From NCBI GenBank assembly GCA_022360075.1, contig JAKSDN010000753.1, forward strand, positions 1-5,259: a DNA stretch of 5,259 nucleotides, in the 5' to 3' direction. Origin of the DNA: Kiloniellales bacterium. Lineage in GTDB: Bacteria > Pseudomonadota > Alphaproteobacteria > Kiloniellales > JAKSDN01. A model generated the notes under the pieces. That model saw only the letters and a program-made list of their open reading frames with translations. It was not told where the DNA came from and ran no database searches. The position numbers were made by a program, and so were the translations under genes. This document shows positions 1 to 5,259 of the stretch, piece by piece. Each line of letters opens with the position of its first letter. Position 1 is the first letter of the stretch.

Positions 1-1
1 C

Positions 2-433
2 CTGAAGGTGGTCGAGCAGGCAGCCCAGCGCCTGGCGCGCGAGGAAATCGTCGAGCGCACGGTCATGAGCTCCTGGACCCAGGTGCTCGACTACTGCCGC
101 ACCCTGGTCGGGCGCGAGCAGACGGAGCGCTTTCACCTGCTTTTCTTGGACCGCAAGAACCGGCTGATCGCCGACGAGACCCAGCAGCGCGGCACGGTCG
201 ACCACACGCCCGTCTATCCGCGCGAGGTGGTCAAACGGGCGCTCGAGCTGAGCGCCTCGGCGCTGATCCTGGTGCACAACCATCCCTCGGGCGACACCAC
301 GCCCTCGGAGGCCGATATTGCCATGACTCGCGCGGTGGTCGAGGCTGCCGGCAAGCTCGGCATCGCCGTGCACGATCACATCGTGATCTCGCGCAGTGGC
401 CACAGCAGCTTTCGCGCCCTGGGCCTGCTGTGA
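2..433 (+). CDS. radC: RadC family JAMM/MPN-domain protein, 3' part
   Basis: This is the C-terminal 143 residues of a RadC protein; the N-terminal helix-hairpin-helix part lies before the window, and the frame is open from base 2. The JAMM zinc-binding signature H-x-H-x7-S-x2-D is complete: HNHPSGD is encoded at 275-295, followed by TTPSEAD. Upstream, the segment [12 protein letters not shown] and the [12 protein letters not shown] stretch match the conserved RadC core, and the protein ends in the typical SFRALGLL. RadC was once named a DNA-repair protein, but that role is doubtful. The fold is that of a metal-dependent peptidase-like domain, and the cellular function is unresolved. The GTG at base 8 is an internal codon, not a start. 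The stop TGA overlaps the start of the next gene (GTGA), which suggests translational coupling. The family call is secure from the motif. Confidence 0.95.
   Translation: MKVVEQAAQRLAREEIVERTVMSSWTQVLDYCRTLVGREQTERFHLLFLDRKNRLIADETQQRGTVDHTPVYPREVVKRALELSASALILVHNHPSGDTTPSEADIAMTRAVVEAAGKLGIAVHDHIVISRSGHSSFRALGLL
430..433 (+). other. 4-nt GTGA stop/start overlap of radC and transporter gene
   Basis: The GTG start of the transporter gene (430-432) and the TGA stop of radC (431-433) share bases. No good Shine-Dalgarno sequence is visible just upstream, so reinitiation by ribosomes finishing radC is a reasonable inference. The overlap also supports GTG at 430 as the transporter start. Confidence 0.75.
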
Positions 434-1383
434 ACCCTCTCTTTGCCGCCAATCTGGGCCTGGTGATCACGGTTCTGGTCTGGGGCACGCCGATCCCGCT
501 GTTCGACCTCCTGCTGGAGCGCTGGGACCCGGTCGGCCTCGCCGCGCTGCGCTATTTCTGCGCCATCCCGCTGCTGTTCGTCGTGCTCTGGATCGCCGAG
601 CCGCGCCTGCGCTGGCGCTTCCGCCTGCGCCCAGACGGCGTGGGTTGGCCGCGGCTGCTGCTGATCGGCGGGCTCGGCATGGGCGGGTTCGCGATCTTCT
701 TCCTGGTGGGCCTGCGTTACAGCGATCCGGTCACCGTGGCGGTGCTCGCGGCGGCCAGCCCGATCATCGCGGCGCTCACCGCCTGGCTCTGCTATCGGCA
801 GCGCCCGCCTTCCGGGATCGCGCTGGCTCTCGTCCTGGCGGTCGGCGGCGGCTTGCTGGTGCGCGCGGACTTCTCGGCCGACGGCGGGGCGATCGGCTTC
901 GAGGGCGGCGAGCCCCTGATCCTGCTCGCGATCGCCTGCTGGTCCTGGTACTCGGTGACGGCCCAGCACGCGATGCCGCATTGCTCGCAGATCCAGCTCA
1001 CCGCGGCGACCGCGATTCCGGCCGGCGTGCTGCTGCTGGCGACCTATGGCCTGCTGCTGGCCATGGGCCTGGTCGGGGCCCCGCCGGCGGCGCCTTCGGC
1101 CGGCGATCTGCTGCTCATCATCTGGCTTTCGGTCAGCACCGTGGTGATCGGGGTTCTGGCCTGGAACATCGGCGTCAAGCGCCTAGGCGTCGTGGTCGCC
1201 TCCATGTTCCTGAACCTGATCCCGGTGGCTGGCGTGCTCACCGCCGCCGCGCTCGGCAGCCCGCCGACACTCGAGCAAGTGCTCGGCGGATTGCTGATCA
1301 TTGCCGGCGTCCTGCAGGCGCAGCTCCGCGGCCTGGCCCGGGCGCGCGCGGCCCGGCGGCGGGACGGCACGCCCGGCGCGTGA
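430..1383 (+). CDS. EamA/DMT-superfamily inner-membrane transporter
   Basis: The 317-residue protein has the size and layout of the drug/metabolite transporter superfamily: two EamA repeats of about five hydrophobic helices each. The first repeat runs from about residue 7 to 145 and contains the typical early VWGTPIP motif (residues 17-23) and an [19 protein letters not shown] stretch near residues 95-113. The second runs from about 160 to 298 and has the matching [13 protein letters not shown] stretch at 258-270. The tail after residue 300 is short and Arg-rich, presumably cytoplasmic. Family members export or import amino acids, metabolites or drugs; nothing here identifies the substrate. 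GTG at 430 is chosen because the hydrophobic N-terminus begins there and it overlaps the radC stop. The merF-like gene follows after 14 nt, so the two may be cotranscribed. Confidence 0.88.
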   Translation: MNPLFAANLGLVITVLVWGTPIPLFDLLLERWDPVGLAALRYFCAIPLLFVVLWIAEPRLRWRFRLRPDGVGWPRLLLIGGLGMGGFAIFFLVGLRYSDPVTVAVLAAASPIIAALTAWLCYRQRPPSGIALALVLAVGGGLLVRADFSADGGAIGFEGGEPLILLAIACWSWYSVTAQHAMPHCSQIQLTAATAIPAGVLLLATYGLLLAMGLVGAPPAAPSAGDLLLIIWLSVSTVVIGVLAWNIGVKRLGVVVASMFLNLIPVAGVLTAAALGSPPTLEQVLGGLLIIAGVLQAQLRGLARARAARRRDGTPGA

Positions 1384-1397
1384 TAACATCCTTCGGG

Positions 1398-1610
1398 ATG
1401 CAGGACAGAACGCTCCTGAAGGTCGGCGGCATCGGCAGCCTGATTGCCGCGGTCTGCTGCTTCACGCCGGTCCTGGTCGTCTTGCTAAGTGCCCTGGGTC
1501 TTTCGGCCCTGGTCAGCTGGCTCGATCTCGTGCTGTTTCCGACCCTGATCCTATTCCTCGGCCTGACCCTCTATGCCGGGCTGCGCCTGGCGCGTCGGCA
1601 AGCTGACTAG
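1398..1610 (+). CDS. merF: MerF-like mercuric ion transporter, short form
   Basis: The 70-residue protein has two membrane helices (about residues 9-34 and 42-61) joined by a short loop. Helix 1 carries the vicinal pair Cys20-Cys21 followed by FTPVLVVLL, the hallmark of MerF, which moves Hg(II) across the inner membrane. The following GLSAL and LGLTLYA stretches also match MerF. Well-studied MerF is 81 residues and has a second Cys pair near its C-terminus. Here the protein stops after RRQAD, so that pair is absent. ATG at 1398 gives the normal MerF N-terminus; the GGG directly before it is too close to be a good ribosome site. No -35/-10 pair is convincing; a TAACAT at 1384-1389 could serve a near-leaderless transcript. 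The TAG stop is part of the CTAG at the left edge of the inserted element. No merR, merT, merP or merA is in view. Confidence 0.88.
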   Translation: MQDRTLLKVGGIGSLIAAVCCFTPVLVVLLSALGLSALVSWLDLVLFPTLILFLGLTLYAGLRLARRQAD

Positions 1611-1626
1611 TGGTTCGACTCCGACA
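1607..1626 (+). repeat. Left terminal inverted repeat of the element
   Basis: The sequence is CTAGTGGTTCGACTCCGACA. It matches the reverse complement of the right end at 18 of 20 bases, differing at positions 11 and 13. Its first four bases include the merF stop codon TAG (1608-1610). Confidence 0.8.
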
Positions 1627-1646
1627 TTCCGATCCCGGAATGTCGG
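1621..1646 (+). repeat. Perfect 11-bp-stem hairpin in left half of element
   Basis: Arm CCGACATTCCG (1621-1631), loop ATCC (1632-1635), arm CGGAATGTCGG (1636-1646). The palindrome extends outward imperfectly to CTAGTGG at 1607-1613 and CCACTAG at 1653-1659, so the left 53 bp form a near-symmetrical unit. No T-run follows on either strand, so it is not an intrinsic terminator. Confidence 0.85.
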
Positions 1647-1689
1647 GCCGCCCCACTAGGTAACTCTTTAGTTTGGGTCCAATTCTGGT

Positions 1690-1725
1690 CGACACTTGAT
1701 CCAATTTCATCGGACTCAAGTGTCG
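1690..1725 (+). repeat. 10-bp-stem hairpin in right half of element
   Basis: Arm CGACACTTGA (1690-1699) pairs perfectly with TCAAGTGTCG (1716-1725). Three further pairs (TCC with GGA) form across a one-base bulge at 1715. The outward flanks AATTC (1681-1685) and GAATT (1726-1730) continue the symmetry, interrupted by TGGT at 1686-1689. This half therefore repeats the design of the left hairpin with a different inner sequence. Confidence 0.8.
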
Positions 1726-1740
1726 GAATTGAACCACTAG
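1721..1740 (-). repeat. Right terminal inverted repeat of the element
   Basis: Read on the - strand it is CTAGTGGTTCAATTCCGACA, the partner of the left repeat. If the true duplicated target is TA within CTAG, the mobile part proper is 1610-1736, bounded by GTGGTTC on the left and GAACCAC on the right. Confidence 0.8.
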
Positions 1741-1744
1741 GGGG
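1739..1744 (+). promoter_or_regulatory. Ribosome binding site spanning the element's right edge
   Basis: AGGGGG lies 7 nt before the ATG at 1752 and pairs well with the anti-Shine-Dalgarno sequence, with one G-U pair. Its first two bases belong to the terminal CTAG of the element and the rest to host DNA. The site would be re-formed unchanged if the element were absent with one CTAG kept. It supports ATG 1752 as the start. Confidence 0.6.
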
Positions 1745-1751
1745 CGCTCCC

Positions 1752-1985
1752 ATGATCGAATTGCGCTCGACCCTGACCTGCCCGGACTGCGGCCACCGCG
1801 AATCCGAGACCATGTCGACGGACGCCTGCCAATTCTTCTACGACTGCCGCGGCTGCGGCCTCCTGCTGAAGCCGAAGGCCGGCGACTGCTGCGTGTTCTG
1901 CTCCTACGGCAGCATACCCTGCCCGCCGATCCAGGAAGCCCGGGCGGCCGGCGATGGCGACGGCTCGCGCTGCGCCCAATCCTGA
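1752..1985 (+). CDS. GDCCVxC-domain Cys-rich small protein
   Basis: The 77-residue soluble protein has ten cysteines. A CPDC pair (Cys10, Cys13) and a CRGC pair (Cys32, Cys35) could form a zinc-ribbon-like or thiol metal site. They are followed by the family signature GDCCVFC (residues 44-50) and SYGSIPCPPIQE. The family is annotated as the GDCCVxC-domain (seleno)protein, some members having selenocysteine in the signature. Here both central positions are ordinary TGC cysteine codons. Its biochemical role is not established to my knowledge. Its place directly after merF suggests handling of mercury or another soft metal in the cytoplasm, which is inference. There is no signal peptide or membrane helix. 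The C-terminal 12 or so residues, including Cys74, are not part of the recognised core. Confidence 0.85.
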   Translation: MIELRSTLTCPDCGHRESETMSTDACQFFYDCRGCGLLLKPKAGDCCVFCSYGSIPCPPIQEARAAGDGDGSRCAQS

Positions 1986-2110
1986 AGGAATCCGCCGAAT
2001 TGAGGCCGTATTCTTGTGATCTGCTTTAAGTCGGCTCCGCGCCCAAATCTGCGGTAGAATGGTCTTCCTTCGCAACGCGGCCAACTTGGACGGCAGCTCG
2101 AGTCACGACG
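1986..2110 (+). promoter_or_regulatory. Intergenic region with a possible promoter for the efflux operon
   Basis: This is the only gap long enough to carry a promoter for the adaptor-pump pair. The best -10 candidate is TAGAAT at 2055-2060 (5 of 6 with TATAAT), but the bases 17-18 nt upstream are a poor -35 match. A second option is TTGAGG at 2000-2005 with TTTAAG at 2025-2030, whose spacing of 19 is long. No clear operator palindrome, terminator or regulator gene is visible. Only a weak GAG around 2100 precedes the ATG at 2111. Confidence 0.3.
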
Positions 2111-3223
2111 ATGTCTTTGCGCTGGCAGATCATCATCACGGCGGGCTTGGCGGCCCTGCTCGCGGCCGGCTGGCTGTGGCTGCCGGCCTGGGACGGCGAG
2201 GCCGTCTCGCAGGACAAGCTCGAGCGCAGCGCCACCGCGACGCCAGTCCTGGTCGAGCCGCTGCATCTCGCCGAGGACCGGGTGGCCGTGAACGTTATCG
2301 GCACTGGCGAGGCCCTGAAGTCGGCGGCCATCTATCCGAAGGTCTCGGGCGAGGTGGTCGAGGTGCTGTTCGAGCCCGGACAGCGCGTGGCGGCCGGCGC
2401 GCCGCTCGTGCGGCTGGACGACGAGCACGAGCGGCTGGCCGTCCGCCTGGCGCAGGTCGTCGAGCAGGAAGCGATGCGCCAGGTCAAGCGCTTCGAGAAG
2501 CTCGCGCCCTCGGGCACTGTCTCGACGGTCAGCCTCGAATCGGCCCAGACCGAGCTCGAGAGTGCCGGCCTGCGCCTCGCCCAGGCCAAGGCGGATCTCG
2601 AGGACCGCACCGTCTTCGCACCCTTCGACGGCGTCATCGGCCTGACCCAGGTCGACAAGGGCGACCGGGTGACGGACGAGACCCTGATCGCCATCCTCGA
2701 CGACCGCTCCTTCGTGCTGGTCGAGTTCAACGTGCCCGAGGAATACGTCTCGCGGATCGCGCTCGGCGATGAGATCCACGTGCGGGCCTGGACCCGCCCC
2801 GACCTCGACTTGAGCGGTACCATCTCGGCCATGGACAGTCGTATCGAAGCGGCGACGCGCTCGCTCAAGGTCAAGGCGCGGATTCCCAACCCCGACGATA
2901 CGATCCGCCCCGGCACCTCCTTCGACGTGCGTCTGGACGTCGTGGGCGGCCGCCATCCGCTGATCCGCGAGGTGGCGGTGCTCTGGAGCCGGGACGGGGC
3001 CTATCTGTGGCGCGTCGCGGGCGACCGCGCCGAGAAGGTCTTCGTCGACGTCGTGCGCCGCAACGACGGCAGGGTCCTGGTTGAGGGTCCGCTCGAGGTC
3101 GGCGACCTGATCGTGGTCGAGGGCGTGCAGAGCCTGCGCGACGGCCTGCTGGTCGAGCCCGCGCCTTTCGATGGCGCCCCGGCCAGCCAGCCCGGCCTCA
3201 GCGGCCTGGGCGGCGAAGGCTGA
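2111..3223 (+). CDS. RND efflux periplasmic adaptor subunit (membrane fusion protein)
   Basis: The 370-residue protein bridges an RND pump and an outer-membrane channel in the periplasm. A hydrophobic segment at residues 5-27 is an uncleaved anchor or signal; there is no lipobox Cys, unlike AcrA/MexA. Domains in order: first lipoyl half at about 72-104 (IYPKVSGEVVEVLFEPGQRV), a short alpha-helical hairpin at about 105-164, second lipoyl half at 166-197 (FAPFDGVIG, then VDKGDRV), beta-barrel at about 198-276 with the typical TRSLKVKARIPN and IRPGTSFDV stretches, and a membrane-proximal domain to about 350. The length is normal for the family. ATG 2111 gives the membrane anchor directly. The stop TGA shares its A with the pump's ATG, so the two are surely one operon. 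The substrate is not deducible. Confidence 0.93.
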   Translation: MSLRWQIIITAGLAALLAAGWLWLPAWDGEAVSQDKLERSATATPVLVEPLHLAEDRVAVNVIGTGEALKSAAIYPKVSGEVVEVLFEPGQRVAAGAPLVRLDDEHERLAVRLAQVVEQEAMRQVKRFEKLAPSGTVSTVSLESAQTELESAGLRLAQAKADLEDRTVFAPFDGVIGLTQVDKGDRVTDETLIAILDDRSFVLVEFNVPEEYVSRIALGDEIHVRAWTRPDLDLSGTISAMDSRIEAATRSLKVKARIPNPDDTIRPGTSFDVRLDVVGGRHPLIREVAVLWSRDGAYLWRVAGDRAEKVFVDVVRRNDGRVLVEGPLEVGDLIVVEGVQSLRDGLLVEPAPFDGAPASQPGLSGLGGEG

Positions 3224-5259
3224 TGGCCCGGGCGAGCGAGTTCCCCGCGCTGGCGGTCCGCCGGCCCACGCTGATCGTGGTGATCAACCTGCTGATCGTG
3301 ATCGCCGGACTGGGTGCGCTCTTCGCCGTCGAGGTGCGCGAGCTGCCGGACGTCGACCGCCCGGTGGTCACGGTGCGCGCCTACTTCCCCGGCGCGACGC
3401 CGGAGACCATGGACGCGGAAGTCACGAGCGTCATCGAAGGCGCGGTCGCCCGGGTCTCCGGCATCAAGACGATCAACGCCGCGAGCGAGGAGAACAACGG
3501 CCGCGTCCGTATCGAGTTCTCGCCCCATGTCGATCTGGACGTGGCGGCGAACGACGTGCGCGAGGCCGTGGCCACGGTCGAGCGCAGCCTGCCCGAGGAC
3601 GTCGAAGAGGTCACGATCTACAAGGCCGACAACGACGCCTCGCCGGTCATAAGGCTGGCCTTGGTGAGCGACCGCCTTTCCCAGGAAGCCCTGACGCGCA
3701 TCGCCGAGGACGACATCGCGACCGAGCTTTCGGCGGTGCCGGGCGTCGCCCTCGTGCATCTCTTCGGCGATCGCCGCGAGGTACTGCGCATCGTGGTCGA
3801 GCCGACGCGCCTTGCCAGCTATGGCTTGTCAATCGACGAAGTCGCCGAGGTCCTGCGGAGCACGAGCCTCGACGTGCCGGCCGGCAGCTTCAAATCGGAA
3901 GACCAGCTCCTCATGGTGCGCGCGGACGCCTCGGTCTGGCGCATCGCGGATGTCGAGGCGCTCAAGCTGCGCGACGATGTCCGTCTGGGCGACGTGGCGC
4001 AGGCCTTCTATGGACCGGCCGAGGCCAGCGCCTATACCCTCTTCAACGGACGCAAGATCGTCGGGCTGACCATCGTCCGGCGGGCGCAGTCGAACACGAT
4101 CGAGATATCCGACGCCGTCGACCGCGTGATTGAGCGCCTGAACCGGCGTCTCCAGGACGTGCAGATCGTCAAGACCTCCGACGACGCGATCTTCATCCGC
4201 GGCTCGGTGCGCCAGGTGATCTTCAGCCTGCTGATCGCCGTCGGCGTGGTGATCGCCGTGATCTTCTTCTTCATGGGCGCGCTGCGGCCGACGCTGATCC
4301 CCGCGGTCGCGATTCCCATCGCGCTGATCGGCACGGTGGCCGTGATCTGGCTGCTCGGTTTCTCGATCAACATCCTCACGCTGCTGGCCCTCGTGCTGGC
4401 CACGGGCATGATCGTCGACGACGCGATCATCGTCGTCGAGAACGTCCAGCGCCAGCGCGCGGAAGGCCTGCAGCCCCTGGCCGCGGCCGTGGTCGGCACG
4501 CGGCAGGTCTTTTTCGCCGTGCTCGCGACCACCGCGACCCTGGTTTCGGTCTTTCTGCCGCTCGCCTTCCTGCCGAGCCGAACCGGCCGCCTGTTCACCG
4601 AGTTCGGCATCGTGCTCGCTGTCGCCGTTGCGATCTCCTCCTTCGTCGCCTTGTCGCTCGGCCCGATGCTGGCCTCGCGCCTGGTCACGCGACGCGCGGA
4701 GGAATCTGGCCCGGGCGCGCGCCTTGGCGCCAAGCTCGGCGCGGCCGTGATGGCGCTCTACCGGCGCCTGCTCGAGTTCACGCTCACGGCCCGCTTCCTG
4801 ATCCTGGGCGGCGCGATCATCGTCGCCATGACCGCCCTGGCGATCTATCCCTCCATCGACCGGGAGCTGCTGCCGAAGGAGGATCGCGGCGTCTTCTACG
4901 TCTACATGCAGGGGCCCGACGGAGTCGGCCTCGACTACATGGACCGGCAGTCGGCCAAGGCCGAGGCCATGCTGCAGCCGCTGGTCGAGCACGGCGAAGT
5001 GAGCAGCGTCGTGTCCATCGTCGGGCGCTGGGATCCCAATCGCGTCTTGATCATCGCGCCGCTCACCCCCTGGTCGGAGCGCAGCCGGTCCCAGGAAGAG
5101 ATCGCCTCGGCGATGCGCACGGAGCTCAAGGCGATCCCCGGGGCCTCCACCCGGGTTAACACGTCGAACAGCCTCAACATCTGGCGCACCGGCGGGCGGA
5201 TCGACTTCGCGCTCACCGGCTCCAACTACCGCGATATCGCGGCGGCCGCCGACGACTTC
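3223..5259 (+). CDS. RND-family efflux pump, inner-membrane subunit, 5' part
   Basis: An open frame of 679 residues runs off the window end; the family is usually about 1,020-1,050 residues, so roughly two thirds is seen. Membrane helix 1 is at about residues 16-36, followed by a periplasmic porter domain containing PDVDRPVVTVRAYFPGA and FSPHVDLDVAANDVR. Helices 2-6 lie at about 331-485. Helix 4 carries GMIVDDAIIVVEN with Asp399-Asp400, the proton-relay pair of RND pumps. Helix 7 is at about 523-545, then LLPKEDRG (549-556) opens the second porter half. The sequence looks like the hydrophobe/amphiphile (HAE) class rather than the heavy-metal class. ATG 3223 overlaps the adaptor stop by one base and yields a normal N-terminus (FPALAVRRPT). 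No frameshift or in-frame stop is seen. No outer-membrane factor is in view. Confidence 0.95.
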   Translation, partial: MARASEFPALAVRRPTLIVVINLLIVIAGLGALFAVEVRELPDVDRPVVTVRAYFPGATPETMDAEVTSVIEGAVARVSGIKTINAASEENNGRVRIEFSPHVDLDVAANDVREAVATVERSLPEDVEEVTIYKADNDASPVIRLALVSDRLSQEALTRIAEDDIATELSAVPGVALVHLFGDRREVLRIVVEPTRLASYGLSIDEVAEVLRSTSLDVPAGSFKSEDQLLMVRADASVWRIADVEALKLRDDVRLGDVAQAFYGPAEASAYTLFNGRKIVGLTIVRRAQSNTIEISDAVDRVIERLNRRLQDVQIVKTSDDAIFIRGSVRQVIFSLLIAVGVVIAVIFFFMGALRPTLIPAVAIPIALIGTVAVIWLLGFSINILTLLALVLATGMIVDDAIIVVENVQRQRAEGLQPLAAAVVGTRQVFFAVLATTATLVSVFLPLAFLPSRTGRLFTEFGIVLAVAVAISSFVALSLGPMLASRLVTRRAEESGPGARLGAKLGAAVMALYRRLLEFTLTARFLILGGAIIVAMTALAIYPSIDRELLPKEDRGVFYVYMQGPDGVGLDYMDRQSAKAEAMLQPLVEHGEVSSVVSIVGRWDPNRVLIIAPLTPWSERSRSQEEIASAMRTELKAIPGASTRVNTSNSLNIWRTGGRIDFALTGSNYRDIAAAADDF

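Larger units (their letters stand above)
1607..1740. mobile_element. 134-bp MITE-like non-coding element with CTAG edges
   Basis: The stretch begins and ends with 20-bp inverted repeats matching at 18 of 20 positions, each with an outermost CTAG. It encodes nothing plausible and is clearly poorer in GC than its surroundings: 34 of the 80 bases at 1661-1740 are G or C. It contains two strong hairpins. Small size, terminal inverted repeats, no transposase and a CTAG at each edge suggest a miniature inverted-repeat element mobilised in trans. Known IS families that prefer CTAG and duplicate TA include IS630 and the IS870/IS427 branch of IS5. Which one applies here is not visible. It sits exactly between merF and the GDCCVxC gene, using the merF stop codon as its likely target. 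The alternative is a non-mobile repeat of REP or intergenic-palindrome type. Confidence 0.65.

Noticed and set aside
396..1397. Long + strand frame open from 396 and in phase with merF, which could suggest a 404-residue fusion protein
   Set aside because: Its translation over 396-1397 is Arg/Ala/Gly-rich, low-complexity shadow of the DMT transporter in another frame. The MerF similarity begins exactly at ATG 1398.
1607..1610. Idea that the element created the merF stop codon and truncated the protein
   Set aside because: The CTAG is present at both edges, so the empty site would also contain it in the same frame and give the same TAG stop. The insertion does not change the reading.
1621..1725. 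The two hairpins as intrinsic transcription terminators
   Set aside because: Neither stem is followed by a run of T on either strand, and their place within inverted terminal repeats fits a mobile element better. A weak effect on transcription remains possible.
1513..1813. Small - strand open frames across the element
   Set aside because: They run through the inverted repeats into neighbouring genes and have no transposase or other domain. The element appears non-coding.
1904..2956. 350-codon open frame on the - strand
   Set aside because: It covers the end of the GDCCVxC gene, the intergenic gap and most of the adaptor. It shows the same His/Asp/Arg-rich shadow composition and no recognisable motif.
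3829..4992. 387-codon open frame on the - strand
   Set aside because: Its composition is dominated by His, Asp, Arg, Gln and Glu, with no domain, and it lies fully inside the RND pump. It is an antisense shadow of GC-rich coding.

Overview
The window reads as ordinary chromosomal DNA of a high-GC proteobacterium, most likely an alphaproteobacterium. The basis is the dense GC-rich coding, the tightly overlapping genes, and the style of the RadC C-terminus (the stretch around [12 protein letters not shown]). The lineage is inferred from these features and was not tested. All genes I can support lie on the + strand.

Layout: (1) 2-433, the 3' end of radC with a complete JAMM metal-binding motif. 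(2) 430-1383, a ten-helix EamA/DMT-type transporter starting on a GTG that overlaps the radC stop by 4 nt. (3) 1398-1610, a 70-residue MerF-like mercury transporter with a vicinal Cys pair in its first membrane helix but no C-terminal Cys pair. (4) 1607-1740, a 134-bp AT-richer, non-coding, MITE-like element. It has 20-bp terminal inverted repeats (18/20 identical), a CTAG at each outer edge, and two internal hairpins. Its left CTAG supplies the merF stop codon. (5) 1752-1985, a small protein with ten cysteines of the GDCCVxC family, here in the all-cysteine form. (6) 1986-2110, a short intergenic stretch with a possible promoter. (7) 2111-3223, an RND-efflux periplasmic adaptor. (8) 3223-5259, the first 679 residues of the RND inner-membrane pump, which is open at the window edge. 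Its start overlaps the adaptor stop by 1 nt.

How they work together: the adaptor and pump form two parts of a tripartite efflux system; no outer-membrane factor is visible here. merF and the GDCCVxC gene look like a two-gene mercury or thiophilic-metal module with no merR, merT, merP or merA in view. If the inserted element is removed in silico with one CTAG kept, merF keeps the same TAG stop and the next gene starts 11 nt later. The element therefore appears to have landed inside a tight operon at the stop codon without changing either protein.

The most interesting part is 1398-1985: an orphan, C-terminally short MerF, a poorly characterised Cys-rich partner, and a small double-hairpin element inserted exactly between them. 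The rest is conventional. There is no gene-free stretch longer than about 145 bases.
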